DNA of 64,000 nt from [Eubacterium] cellulosolvens LD2006 (GTDB lineage Bacteria > Bacillota > Clostridia > Lachnospirales > Lachnospiraceae): NCBI RefSeq assembly GCF_000621585.1, contig NZ_KK211309.1, forward strand, positions 1 to 64,000, given 5' to 3'. The notes under the pieces are model-generated. The model was not told the origin of the DNA, searched no databases, and saw nothing but the letters and a program-made list of their open reading frames with translations. Shown here one piece after another: positions 1 through 8,200 of this stretch. Numbering within the stretch: the first letter of the stretch is position 1; each line of letters begins with the position of its first letter. The translations under genes were made by a program, and so were the position numbers.

Positions 1-327
<327 letters not shown>

Positions 328-336
328 ATAGCAAGA

Positions 337-592
337 GGATCGGCTGAATCCGGACGGGTGCAGGCTGCAGGTACGAAGTATCTGCGAGACTGTAGACGGG
401 CGGATTCGGGAGTTTGCTTTGCAAACTTCATGAAGAAAACGCGAAGCGTTTTCGAATGACCGATCCGTAAGAGAATTCGGTTATGTTTGCTTTGCAAACT
501 TCACGAAAAAGCACGAAGTGCTTTGAGTGACCGATTCGAAAATCAAATCATGAAAAAAGTGCGAAGCACTTTTGAATGACTGATTCTGTAAA
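337..592. repeat. R2 hairpin repeats, three consecutive units
   Basis: Three related units follow the 23S gene. Unit 1 is bounded by inverted GGATCGG (337) and CCGATCC (460-466). It holds the hairpins GTTTGCTTTGCAAAC and AAAACGCGAAGCGTTTT. Unit 2 ends with TGACCGATTC near 534, and unit 3 with TGACTGATTC near 585. Units 2 and 3 repeat the hairpin plus GAATGACYGATTC theme. The same design recurs at 3409-3538. No coding potential is evident. The role is unknown; RNA hairpins behind the rRNA could aid processing or transcript ending. Confidence 0.8.
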
Positions 593-662
593 ATAAATGC
601 AGAAATTTGGAAAATTTGTGTTTTCAGTTTTGAAGGTATGTGTTATCATATCTTTGTAATAT

Positions 663-735
663 TCCTCGATAGCTCAGTCGGTAGAGCGCATGACTGTTAA
701 TCATGATGTCCCTGGTTCGAGTCCTGGTCGGGGAG
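663..735 (+). tRNA. tRNA-Asn (anticodon GTT)
   Basis: This is a 73-nt cloverleaf. The acceptor stem TCCTCGA (663-669) pairs with TCGGGGA (728-734), the D-loop contains AGCTCAGTCGGTAGAGC, the anticodon stem-loop is ATGACTGTTAATCAT with anticodon GTT, and the T-arm contains GGTTCGAGTCC. The discriminator base is G735. CCA is not encoded, because CCT follows. An intrinsic terminator follows at once. Confidence 0.97.
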
Positions 736-740
736 CCTCG

Positions 741-770
741 AGAGCACGATCGCAAGATCGTGCTCTTTTT
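741..770 (+). terminator. Intrinsic terminator of tRNA-Asn
   Basis: A perfect stem AGAGCACGATC / GATCGTGCTCT with a GCAA loop is followed by a T-run. It lies 5 bases behind the tRNA and abuts an R1 element. Confidence 0.93.
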
Positions 771-978
771 GTCTCATAGGAAATTGCTTCGCATTCCCTA
801 TGAGACAAAACGCTCCGCGGGATGCGCAGCTCGCAGATGGGAAGATCGCTTCGCGATTCTGCTCGCGCGCCTTTCGTCCGCTGCGCTCCCCTCAGGAATG
901 AGGGGCTGGGGGAGTCGAAGTCCGCTTGCGGACTTTGTTCCTGTGCTTTTTGTATAGGGATTACTCTGCAATCCCTAT
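771..978 (+). repeat. R1 dispersed repeat, full copy, plus a short trailing hairpin
   Basis: The element opens with an inverted pair GTCTCATAGG...CCTATGAGAC (771-806). Then come AAACGCTCCGCGGGATGCGC, a GATCGCTTCGCGATT hairpin, an AGGGGCTGGGGGAGTC segment, and a closing GTCCGCTTGCGGAC hairpin ending near 940. A second small hairpin, ATAGGGATT/AATCCCTAT, lies at 953-978. Longer copies occur at 2379, 49314 and 51457, and fragments elsewhere, all on this strand. Open frames crossing it are repeat-derived and not convincing genes. Confidence 0.85.
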
Positions 979-1002
979 CTTTCGGAGACAATCTTTTTCC
1001 CA

Positions 1003-1191
1003 TTAAAAACCCTGCTTGCGGGCAATCTGATACTCATCCCCGTTTCTGTAATACGGGCAGGAAGCGTGGTTGTCCTGCAGAAGTCTTGCGTAATCATCCT
1101 CATCCATATTTATGTCACAGACATACTGCTCATATTCCTCATCATAGACAAGGTAAGCGCAGGTATCGCAGCTGCCTTGCATCTTCTTCAT
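1003..1191 (-). CDS. Small Cys-rich protein, DUF6472-like
   Basis: This 62-residue protein has a perfect SD (TAGGAGGTC) 5 bases before ATG. It has an N-terminal CxxC (CDTC), a YDEEYEQYVCDINMDED core, a second Cys pair region (ASCPYY) and a conserved C-terminal DEYQIARKQ. This pattern matches the small DUF6472 family of Clostridia as I recall it. The four cysteines suggest metal binding, but that is inference. It stands alone on the minus strand, convergent with the R1 element. Confidence 0.75.
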   Translation of the reverse strand: MKKMQGSCDTCAYLVYDEEYEQYVCDINMDEDDYARLLQDNHASCPYYRNGDEYQIARKQGF

Positions 1192-1401
1192 AATTGACCT
1201 CCTAAAACTGTCTTACGCGTAGTCATTGATCTAAAACCGTTTCATTCGCGATGTAAGCATAGCACGCAGTCACAAAAATGGAAAGCTCCATACATCAAAG
1301 AAGAAAGAATGCAGGAAGGTTTTGCTGTTTCTGCGGGATTGATTCGTGCGTTTCCGTAGATTTCGCGGTATAATGTCCCCATGTGGAAGAATAGCGATTA
1401 T

Positions 1402-2319
1402 ATGAAAAAATGTATGACCTGTCCCAGGAAATGCGAAGTGGACAGGGAGAGCGGAAAAACCGGAGTCTGTGGAGTTCCCGCAGACATCTATGTTGCCCGT
1501 GCAGCCCTTCATTACTGGGAGGAACCTTGTATTTCCGGTTCGGAAGAAGCCGGAAACCGGAAAGGATCCGGCACGGTATTCTTTTCGGGTTGCGTTCTGA
1601 AATGTGTGTACTGTCAGAACTATGAAGTGGCTCATGCAGCTGTCGGAAGGAAAATTACAGTCGGAAGGCTGGCAGAGATTTTTTTCGAATTGCAGGAGAA
1701 GGGAGCGCACAATATCAATCTTGTGACGCCCACGCAGTATATCCCGCAAATCGCCGCGGCCATAGAAATCGCCAGGTCCAAAGGGTTTTCAATCCCCTTC
1801 GTGTGCAACTGCGGAGGATATGAGGATCCCGAGATGCTGAAACTTCTGGGTGGACTTGTGGACATCTACCTGACGGATTTCAAGTACATGGATGCGGAAG
1901 CTGCCGGGAAGTATTCCCGGGCAACCGACTATCCGGATCGGGCGAAGGAAGCGCTTTCGGAGATGGTGCGCCAGCAGCCGGAGGCTGTTTTTTCCACGGA
2001 CGGCCTGATGAAGAAGGGCGTGATTGTGAGGCATCTGGTGCTTCCGGGGATGGTACGGAACGCGAAGGAGGTTATCCGCTATGTCTACGGTACTTACGGG
2101 GACCGGGTATGGCTCAGCCTTATGAATCAGTACACTCCCTTCGAACGGGTCAAAGAGATGTATCCTGAGATCGGACGAAAGGTGACGCGCAGAGAATACA
2201 ACGAAGTTCTTGATTATGCCATTTCCCTTGGTGTGGAAAACGCTTTTATCCAGGAAGGAGCCACAGCGAAAGAAAGTTTCATACCTGTCTTTGACGGAGA
2301 AGGCGTAACGAAAGAATAA
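1402..2319 (+). CDS. Radical SAM protein, PflX/pyruvate-formate-lyase-activase-like
   Basis: This is a radical SAM enzyme of about 305 residues. The SAM cluster motif CVLKCVYCQN fits CxxxCxxC, and a Cys-rich N-terminus (CMTCPRKC, then GVCG) precedes it, as in the uncharacterised PflX group (COG1313). The substrate is unknown. An upstream ATG at 1381 is only 7 bases behind a TATAAT box (1369-1374), so transcription would begin about there. The ATG at 1402 is therefore the preferred start, although its SD (GGAAG at 1385) is distant. The gene appears monocistronic and is followed by an R1 element. Confidence 0.85.
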   Translation: MKKCMTCPRKCEVDRESGKTGVCGVPADIYVARAALHYWEEPCISGSEEAGNRKGSGTVFFSGCVLKCVYCQNYEVAHAAVGRKITVGRLAEIFFELQEKGAHNINLVTPTQYIPQIAAAIEIARSKGFSIPFVCNCGGYEDPEMLKLLGGLVDIYLTDFKYMDAEAAGKYSRATDYPDRAKEALSEMVRQQPEAVFSTDGLMKKGVIVRHLVLPGMVRNAKEVIRYVYGTYGDRVWLSLMNQYTPFERVKEMYPEIGRKVTRREYNEVLDYAISLGVENAFIQEGATAKESFIPVFDGEGVTKE

Positions 2320-2378
2320 AGGAACAAAGCAACATGTAATATAAAGAACAAAGAGAAACTCACGAGGGCGTTTTTTAT

Positions 2379-2547
2379 GTTATAGGAAATTCCTCCGGAA
2401 TTTCTATAACACAAAACGCTCCGCGGGATGCGCAGCTCGCAGATAAGAAGATCGCTTACGCGATTCTGCTCGCGCGCCAAAGTCCTGCTGCGCTCCCCTC
2501 AGGAGTGAGGGGCTGGGGGAGTCGAAGTCCGCTTGCGGACTTTGTTC
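2379..2547 (+). repeat. R1 dispersed repeat, full copy
   Basis: It starts TGTTATAGGAAATTCC with the matching arm GGAATTTCTATAACA, continues through AACGCTCCGCGGGATGCGC and the GATCGCTTACGCGATT hairpin, and ends in GTCCGCTTGCGGACTTTGTTC. It lies between a T-rich end (GGGCGTTTTTTA) behind the radical SAM gene and the RBS of proC. Confidence 0.85.
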
Positions 2548-2594
2548 TTTCCGGTGGGGTTTCGCAGAAGAATGAGGTTACGGAGGTAGCAAAA

Positions 2595-3395
2595 ATGAAG
2601 GGAACGATTGGTTTTATCGGCTGTGGAAATATGGCAAAGGCGATGCTTGGCGGGATTATCGCCGAGAAACTCACAGACAAGGATGCGCTGATGGCGAGCG
2701 CGAAGTCGGAGCAGACGATTCGCCAGGCTGCGGAGCAGTTCGGGATCCGGACGACAGTGGACAACCGTGAAGTGGCATCCTTTGCGGATATTCTGATTCT
2801 TGCGGTGAAGCCAGTCTATATGGAGGAAGTCATCCGTGAGATCCGGGATGTGGTGAATGAAACAAAAGTTGTTGTGACACTGGCACCTGGAAAAACACTT
2901 GCGTGGTTGAAGGAGACTTTCGGTAAAGATGTGAAACTGGTTCGCACTATGCCGAATACGCCGGCTGCTGTAGGAGCGGGAATGACAGCGCTCTGCCCTT
3001 CTGAGAATGTCGGGGAGGCGGATCTGAAGACTGTGACAGAGATCTTCTCCAGTTTCGGAGAGGCGGAGATTGTGACAGAAAATATGATCGATGTGGTGAC
3101 CGGTGTAAGCGGCAGTTCACCGGCCTATGTATTCATGTTTATTGAAGCCCTGGCGGACGCTGCCGTTCATGATGGCATGCCGAGAAAACAGGCGTACAAG
3201 TTTGCGGCGCAGACCGTTCTCGGAAGCGCAAAGATGGTGCTGGAGACAGGAAAACATCCGGGAGAGCTGAAGGATATGGTCTGCTCACCGGGAGGAACGA
3301 CCATCGAGGCTGTGCGTGTTCTGGAGAAAGAGGGCATGCGAAGCGCGGTGATGGAGGCCGTGAAGGCCTGTATCGAGAAGGCCAGAGGAATCTGA
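2595..3395 (+). CDS. proC: Pyrroline-5-carboxylate reductase
   Basis: ProC reduces 1-pyrroline-5-carboxylate to proline with NAD(P)H in the cytosol. The 266-residue product has the Rossmann motif GFIGCGNMAKAM at residues 5-16, the RTMPNTPAAVGAG segment near 115-127, and the C-terminal ProC signature around GVSGSSPAYVF and SPGGTTIEAV. Length is normal. The start at 2595 follows a strong GGAGGT (2582). An in-frame ATG 90 bases upstream lies inside an R1 repeat and is rejected. No other proline gene is adjacent. Confidence 0.95.
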   Translation: MKGTIGFIGCGNMAKAMLGGIIAEKLTDKDALMASAKSEQTIRQAAEQFGIRTTVDNREVASFADILILAVKPVYMEEVIREIRDVVNETKVVVTLAPGKTLAWLKETFGKDVKLVRTMPNTPAAVGAGMTALCPSENVGEADLKTVTEIFSSFGEAEIVTENMIDVVTGVSGSSPAYVFMFIEALADAAVHDGMPRKQAYKFAAQTVLGSAKMVLETGKHPGELKDMVCSPGGTTIEAVRVLEKEGMRSAVMEAVKACIEKARGI

Positions 3396-3408
3396 CTCGA
3401 AACACAAA

Positions 3409-3538
3409 GAATCGGTCGGATCCATTAGGCACAGGCGATAGATGCGAAGCGTTTCGGAGGCTGCGCCTGAACGGAGACGAAAGTTTGCTTTGAAAACTTC
3501 ATGAAGAAAGTGCGGAGCACTTTCGAATGACCGATTCT
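3409..3538. repeat. R2 element with 10-bp terminal inverted repeats
   Basis: The 130-bp element is bounded by AGAATCGGTC (3409-3418) and its perfect inverse GACCGATTCT (3529-3538). Inside are the hairpins GTTTGCTTTGAAAAC and GAAAGTGCGGAGCACTTTC, matching the units at 337-592. It fills most of the proC to DJ-1 spacer. The compact ends and lack of coding sequence suggest a miniature mobile or structured-RNA element. Confidence 0.8.
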
Positions 3539-3592
3539 GTAAAGCGAATCGAAATGACAGGAATAACAGTACGAACGAAAGGAGAGAGTGAA

Positions 3593-4156
3593 ATGGCAAA
3601 AGTATACAGTTTTTTCGCGGACGGATTTGAAGAGGTGGAGGCGCTGACACCGGTGGATCTCTTAAGAAGAACCGGAAACGATGTGGTTACGGTATCCATC
3701 ATGGGAAGAAAACAGATCCACGGATCACACGGGATTCTCGTTGAGGCAGATACCTGTTTCGAAGATCTCGGCTTCGAGGACGGTGATCTCTTCATTCTGC
3801 CGGGCGGCGGTGAAGGCACACAGAATCTTGCGAAATATGCGCCGCTGACGGAACTTCTGAAGAAGGTATACGGCGAGGGAAAAAGGGTCGCTGCGATCTG
3901 CGCTGCGCCGTCCATCTTTGGAACACTCGGATTTGTGAACGGAAAAAAGGCTACAGTATATCCCGGTATGGAGGGAACGCTTACAGGAGCGGATGCACTG
4001 GATCAGCCGGTGGTGACCGACGGAAAAGTGACGACCGGACGCGGAGCAGGAGCAGCGTTTGATTTTTCCCTGGAGCTGGTTAAATTGATGAACGGAGAAC
4101 AGGCAGCCAAAAAGCTGAAGGAGCAAACAGTCTTCCAGCATCACTCCGTTGTCTGA
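3593..4156 (+). CDS. DJ-1/PfpI family protein
   Basis: This 187-residue single-domain protein belongs to the DJ-1/ThiJ/PfpI superfamily. The nucleophile elbow is AAICAAPS with Cys103, and the N-terminal glutamate lies in FADGFEEVEALTPVD. The C-terminal TGRGAGAAFDFSLELV is typical of the DJ-1 (YajL/PARK7-like) branch, whose members act as protein or glyoxal deglycases or as oxidative-stress factors. The true activity cannot be read from sequence. The start is chosen for AAAGGAGAG 8 bases upstream; a longer frame begins in the R2 repeat and is rejected. Confidence 0.9.
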   Translation: MAKVYSFFADGFEEVEALTPVDLLRRTGNDVVTVSIMGRKQIHGSHGILVEADTCFEDLGFEDGDLFILPGGGEGTQNLAKYAPLTELLKKVYGEGKRVAAICAAPSIFGTLGFVNGKKATVYPGMEGTLTGADALDQPVVTDGKVTTGRGAGAAFDFSLELVKLMNGEQAAKKLKEQTVFQHHSVV

Positions 4157-4159
4157 TTG

Positions 4160-4194
4160 AAAAAGGGAACCGCATGGTGCGGCTCCCTTTTTTG
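4160..4194 (+). terminator. Intrinsic terminator behind the DJ-1 gene
   Basis: The stem AAAGGGAACCGCA / TGCGGCTCCCTTT has one internal mismatch and is followed by six T. It ends directly at an R1 fragment. Confidence 0.92.
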
Positions 4195-4231
4195 TGTTAT
4201 AGGAAATTCCTCCGGAATTCCCATGGCATAA
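4195..4231 (+). repeat. R1 fragment, opening hairpin only
   Basis: TGTTATAGGAAATTCC pairs with GGAATTCCCATGGCATA. It begins at the end of the T-run of the preceding terminator. The rest of R1 is absent. Confidence 0.75.
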
Positions 4232-4236
4232 AAATA

Positions 4237-4273
4237 GAAACAGCCGGGACTTCAGCAATGCCCCGGCCGTTTC
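4237..4273. other. GC-rich hairpin
   Basis: GAAACAGCCGGG pairs with CCCGGCCGTTTC across a 13-base loop, allowing a mismatch. It could be a second terminator, but only three T follow. From here to 4550 the DNA is AT-rich and I see no gene. Confidence 0.5.
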
Positions 4274-4550
4274 GTATTAAAGGAAGGAGTACCGATAATT
4301 ATCATTGATCGGTATATGAAAAAGAAACAAAATGTTTGTTGTTGTCTTGTGTAATATGTCTATGCATGTAGTATATCGAGGAATTATGTGCAAGGTTTTG
4401 TGGATTTGAAAACAAATTGTGAACGTTCTGTAAAAGTAAAAGTCACAATTGAAGAATGTAAACAAAATGGGGGTGAGGTGGAGTGACTGTGCGAAAAGAA
4501 GTGACCGGAAAGATCAGAATAGAAAACTCAGATATTAAGACATGTAAAAA

Positions 4551-4813
4551 CCGTGCGCCTCACTCTGTGCGAATTGGAGCAACCGCTTCTTCTGCAGTTA
4601 ACTCAGTCCAGGCTTCCTTACGGCACACGAAAGTCTCCCCTTAGTGCTGCTGCATTCCTGCCCTGACACGGTTCAAGGATTTCCGTTGCGTAAGACCCAT
4701 ACGTCAACATCACTTACAGAAGGCTGCATTGTCCCGCAAAGCCCTCGGATCGGCATGTCCCCTGCTATAGCGGATTTCAGGTATAGGGCGCCGCTAATGC
4801 CCCGGATGCACGG
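4551..4813 (-). ncRNA. ffs: Signal recognition particle RNA, large type
   Basis: Read on the minus strand, this RNA of about 263 nt carries the conserved SRP domain IV region TCAGGGCAGGAATGCAGCAG followed by CACTAAG. The GCCTGGACTGAGTTAACTGC stretch is typical of clostridial large SRP RNAs. The 5' CCGTGC and 3' GCACGG close the molecule. The 3' stem is followed by five T, which likely forms the terminator. With Ffh it targets secretory and membrane proteins to the membrane. Ends are set by the closing stem and are approximate. Confidence 0.92.
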
Positions 4814-4821
4814 TAATATGA

Positions 4822-4850
4822 AGTATAGCGTTTCTGTCTAAAAAAGTCAA
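4822..4850 (-). promoter_or_regulatory. Promoter of the SRP RNA gene
   Basis: On the minus strand TTGACT (4845-4850) is separated by exactly 17 bp from TATACT (4822-4827). The predicted start falls about 8 bases on, at the 5' end of the SRP RNA. Confidence 0.88.
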
Positions 4851-4856
4851 CTCATC

Positions 4857-4885
4857 TTGTACCTGATCCTGCTATGCCTTATAAT
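4857..4885 (+). promoter_or_regulatory. Promoter of the phosphofructokinase gene
   Basis: TTGTAC (4857-4862), a 17-bp spacer and TATAAT (4880-4885). It is back to back with the SRP RNA promoter, the two -35 boxes being 6 bp apart. It implies a 5' leader of about 88 nt. Confidence 0.75.
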
Positions 4886-4979
4886 TAAATAGTATTGTCG
4901 TGGTTTTTGTCTTTTTACAGAAAAAACACAAAACACGAAAAAACATAAAATAACGCAGAACAGAAAGGATGGCGGATTT

Positions 4980-6059
4980 ATGGTAAGAATCGGTTTACTG
5001 ACCAGCGGCGGAGATTGTCAGGCACTGAATGCGACAATGCGCGGTGTTGTCAAGGGACTCGCGAACAATGTCAACCAGCTTGAAGTATACGGCTTCATGA
5101 ACGGTTACAAGGGTCTCATTTACGGAGATTACAGAATGCTGACTTCACAGGATTTTTCCGGTATTTTGACCCGTGGAGGTACGATTCTCGGAACATCCCG
5201 TCAGCCGTTTAAACTCATGCGCACTCCGGATGAGAACGGTCTCGACAAGGTTGACGCGATGAAGCAGAACTATTATAAACTGCGTCTGGACTGTCTGGTT
5301 ATTCTCGGCGGAAACGGCACACAGAAGACGGCCAATTTGCTCCGGGAAGAAGGGCTGAATGTCATTCATCTGCCGAAGACCATTGACAATGACATCAGCG
5401 GAACAGATATGACGTTCGGATTCTACAGTGCTGTAAATATCGCTGCGGAAGCCATCGACTGTATTCATACGACGGCGTCTTCGCACAACCGCGTGTTTAT
5501 TGTTGAAGTTATGGGACATAAAGTCGGCTGGCTGACACTCTACGCAGGAATTGCCTCCGGTGCGGACGTTATTCTGATTCCGGAGATTCCCTATGATATC
5601 GACAAGATCATCTCCGCGATCAACAAGAGAAAAGAGCGCGGAAGCGGATTCACAATTCTGGCAGTGGCCGAGGGAGCGATTCCGAAGAAGATCGCTTCCC
5701 TTCCGAAAAAAGAGATGAAAAAAGAGATGGCAAAGATTCTTGAGAAGTATCCTTCCATTTCTTATAAAATTGCAGAGGATATCCAGAAGGAGACCGGTCT
5801 TGAGATCCGTGTAACTGTTCCGGGACATACCCAGCGAGGCGGAAGCCCGTGTCCGTATGACCGTATCCTCTCCACACGCCTCGGATCAGAGGCTGCCAAG
5901 CTGATTCTTGAGAAGGATTTCGGCTACATGGTTGCTCTTGTGAACGGCAAGATCAAGAAGGTGCCGCTCGAGGATGTGGCCGGTAAACTGAAGGGCGTCG
6001 ATCCGGAATGTCAGGAAATCGCGGATGCCAAGAGAATGGGTATCTCGTTCGGCGACTGA
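4980..6059 (+). CDS. 6-phosphofructokinase, group III (PfkA family)
   Basis: This enzyme phosphorylates fructose 6-phosphate in glycolysis. The 359-residue product has the N-terminal LTSGGDCQALN phosphoryl-donor loop, GGNGTQKTA near 105-113, the catalytic PKTIDNDI near 134-141, and GHTQRGGSPCPYDR near 282-295. The Gly in GGNG is the ATP-type residue, while Lys in PKTIDND is common in PPi-type enzymes. This pairing is known in group III ATP-dependent enzymes, so ATP is favoured but not proven. The RBS AAAGGA lies 12 bases before ATG. The next gene, dnaX, follows after 103 bases with hairpins. Confidence 0.93.
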   Translation: MVRIGLLTSGGDCQALNATMRGVVKGLANNVNQLEVYGFMNGYKGLIYGDYRMLTSQDFSGILTRGGTILGTSRQPFKLMRTPDENGLDKVDAMKQNYYKLRLDCLVILGGNGTQKTANLLREEGLNVIHLPKTIDNDISGTDMTFGFYSAVNIAAEAIDCIHTTASSHNRVFIVEVMGHKVGWLTLYAGIASGADVILIPEIPYDIDKIISAINKRKERGSGFTILAVAEGAIPKKIASLPKKEMKKEMAKILEKYPSISYKIAEDIQKETGLEIRVTVPGHTQRGGSPCPYDRILSTRLGSEAAKLILEKDFGYMVALVNGKIKKVPLEDVAGKLKGVDPECQEIADAKRMGISFGD

Positions 6060-6095
6060 TGAGAGAGTAATTGAAGGAGCGGATTTTTTCCGGTT

Positions 6096-6140
6096 ACCCG
6101 TGCACTCCCGACGGATGCACGGGTACGGGATCAGATCCCG
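6096..6140 (+). other. Two consecutive hairpins before dnaX
   Basis: ACCCGTGCA (6096-6104) pairs with TGCACGGGT (6116-6124), and CGGGATC pairs with GATCCCG (6126-6140). There is no T-run, so a terminator is unlikely. They could stabilise the pfk end or modulate dnaX expression. Confidence 0.55.
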
Positions 6141-6162
6141 TCACAGGTAAGGAGCATTGTAA

Positions 6163-7788
6163 ATGAGCTATCAGGCTCTGTATCGAAAATTCCGGCCCAC
6201 GACGTTTGACGAAGTTAAGGGTCAGGATCATATAGTAAAAACGCTGAAGAATCAGCTGCGCGCAAACCGGATCGGTCACGCCTACCTGTTCTGCGGTACC
6301 CGCGGAACAGGTAAGACGACCATCGCAAAGGTTTTTGCCAGAGCTGTGAACTGCGAACATCCTCTCGAGGACGGAAGCCCCTGCAATGAATGTGAGACTT
6401 GCAGGGGCATTCTAAAGGGCACTTCCAACAATGTGATCGAAATCGATGCGGCGTCCAACAACGGTGTGGACAATATCCGCGAGATCCGGGAGGAAGTCGG
6501 ATACCGTCCGACCCAGGGAAAGTATAAGGTCTACATCATCGATGAGGTTCATATGCTTTCCACGGGAGCCTTCAACGCGCTCTTGAAGACGCTGGAGGAA
6601 CCGCCGGAGTATGTGATTTTTATTCTAGCCACAACGGAAATCAACAAAATCCCGGTGACGATCCTGTCCAGATGTCAGAGATACAATTTCCACAGGATCA
6701 CGATTGACACGATCGCCGGAAGGCTCAGTGAGCTTCTGACAAGGGAGAAGGTGGAGGCGGAGGAGCGGGCGGTTCGCTACGTGGCAAAGACCGCGGATGG
6801 CTCCATGCGAGACGCCCTCAGCCTTTTGGATCAGTGTATCGCCTTTTATCTGGGCGAGAAACTGACCTATGAGAAGGTGCTGGAAGTACTCGGAACCGTG
6901 GACACGGACGTGTTCAGCCGTCTTCTTCGCTGCGTCATCGCAGGCGACGCGTCCTCCTCTGTCCGTATCCTCGGGGATATGGTGCGGGAGGGAAAAGAGA
7001 TGGGGCAGTTCGTCACGGACTTCATCTGGTACCTTCGCAACCTTATGCTCGTGCAAAACTCGGAAGATCTCGAGGATGTGCTGGATGTATCGACGGAGAA
7101 CCTCGAACAGCTCCGGGAAGAGAGCAAAATGATAGACAGCGAAGTTCTTATGCGGTATATTCGAATTCTCTCCGATCTCTCCGGACAGCTGCGGTTTGCG
7201 ACGCAGAAGCAGATTCTGGTGGAGAGCGCGCTGATCCGGCTCTGCCGGCCGCAGATGGACACCGATCTTTCCGGTGTGCTCGACAGAATCCGGCAGCTGG
7301 AGGAGAAACTCGAGAAGGGAACCTTTGTGCAGCAGGCCTCTCCCCAGAACCCGGGTGTTTCCGTATCCGCGGGAGCGGGCGTGCCGGCGCAGACGACCGA
7401 TGCGCCGGTTAAGGTGCAGAAAGCCGCGCCGGAGGATCTGGTGAAGATCCGTTCCATGTGGCGGAAGATTGTCGGCATGTGCGGACAGCCGCTTCGGGGC
7501 TGCCTGGATTCCGCGGTTCCCAAGTATGACGGAGCTGACGGAGGACAGAAGCTCTATATTGAAGTCGGCAACGCGATCGCGGCGGAACAGGTGAAGCTGG
7601 AGCAGCACATGGAAGAACTTCGGAATGTGATCATTCGCCTCACCGGTAAGGAAGCGATGATCGAAGTGGTGACGGCGTCATCCGGAGGACCCGGGACTCT
7701 GGCGGAGATCCCGCTGGAGGAACTGCTGGTTAGCGAGATCCAGGGAATTCCGATTGAGGATTTCGACGGCGCAGAGGAAGAATTTTAA
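6163..7788 (+). CDS. dnaX: DNA polymerase III subunit gamma/tau
   Basis: DnaX is the ATPase of the clamp loader that places the beta clamp on primed DNA. The 541-residue protein starts with the conserved YQALYRKFRPTTFDEVKGQ, has Walker A GTRGTGKTT near residues 46-54, a zinc module with Cys in NCEHPLEDGSPCNECETC, the DEVHML Walker B, and a sensor region with LSRCQRYNF. The C-terminal third is the tau-like part that contacts the polymerase. It heads the dnaX-ebfC-recR group, which is conserved in Firmicutes. ATG follows GTAAGGAGC. Confidence 0.97.
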   Translation: MSYQALYRKFRPTTFDEVKGQDHIVKTLKNQLRANRIGHAYLFCGTRGTGKTTIAKVFARAVNCEHPLEDGSPCNECETCRGILKGTSNNVIEIDAASNNGVDNIREIREEVGYRPTQGKYKVYIIDEVHMLSTGAFNALLKTLEEPPEYVIFILATTEINKIPVTILSRCQRYNFHRITIDTIAGRLSELLTREKVEAEERAVRYVAKTADGSMRDALSLLDQCIAFYLGEKLTYEKVLEVLGTVDTDVFSRLLRCVIAGDASSSVRILGDMVREGKEMGQFVTDFIWYLRNLMLVQNSEDLEDVLDVSTENLEQLREESKMIDSEVLMRYIRILSDLSGQLRFATQKQILVESALIRLCRPQMDTDLSGVLDRIRQLEEKLEKGTFVQQASPQNPGVSVSAGAGVPAQTTDAPVKVQKAAPEDLVKIRSMWRKIVGMCGQPLRGCLDSAVPKYDGADGGQKLYIEVGNAIAAEQVKLEQHMEELRNVIIRLTGKEAMIEVVTASSGGPGTLAEIPLEELLVSEIQGIPIEDFDGAEEEF

Positions 7789-7852
7789 GGAAGACAGAAG
7801 CTTTTGTTTTCCTGCAGAAGAACACAGTTTTACGTACAGGAGGATTTTTGAA

Positions 7853-8200
7853 ATGGCAAGAAGAGGTGGCTTTCAGGGAATGCCCGGAAATATGAACAAT
7901 CTGATGAAACAGGCACAGCGTATGCAGCGTCAGATGGAGGAGCAGCAGAAGGAGCTCGAGGAGAAGGAGTTCACTGCTTCCGCCGGCGGCGGTGTCATCG
8001 AGGTGACAGTCAGCGGTAAACGCGAGGTTACGAAAGTAAAAATCGATCCGGAAGCTGTCGACCCGGATGATGTAGAGATGCTGCAGGATCTGATCGTGGC
8101 AGCTACCAATGAGGCGCTCAAACAGGTTGAGGAGGCACAGGCTGCAAACATGAACAAAATGACAGGCGGACTCGGAAGCCTCGGAGGTTTCGGTCTCTGA
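7853..8200 (+). CDS. YbaB/EbfC family nucleoid-associated protein
   Basis: This small DNA-binding protein (115 residues) is nearly always encoded between dnaX and recR. The core SGGGVIEVTVSGK-type segment appears as GGGVIEVTVSGKREVTKVKI, preceded by a Met/Gln/Glu-rich helix and followed by a helix with DLIVAATNEAL. The Gly- and Met-rich tail is usual. The start at 7853 has AGGAGG 9 bases upstream; the frame extends upstream over the dnaX end but without an RBS. The stop overlaps the recR start by one base. Confidence 0.95.
   Translation: MARRGGFQGMPGNMNNLMKQAQRMQRQMEEQQKELEEKEFTASAGGGVIEVTVSGKREVTKVKIDPEAVDPDDVEMLQDLIVAATNEALKQVEEAQAANMNKMTGGLGSLGGFGL

Noticed and set aside
703-957. Short open frames across R1 copies (also near 2505, 49361, 51480)
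   Set aside because: They arise from the same repeat sequence and lack RBS and family matches.
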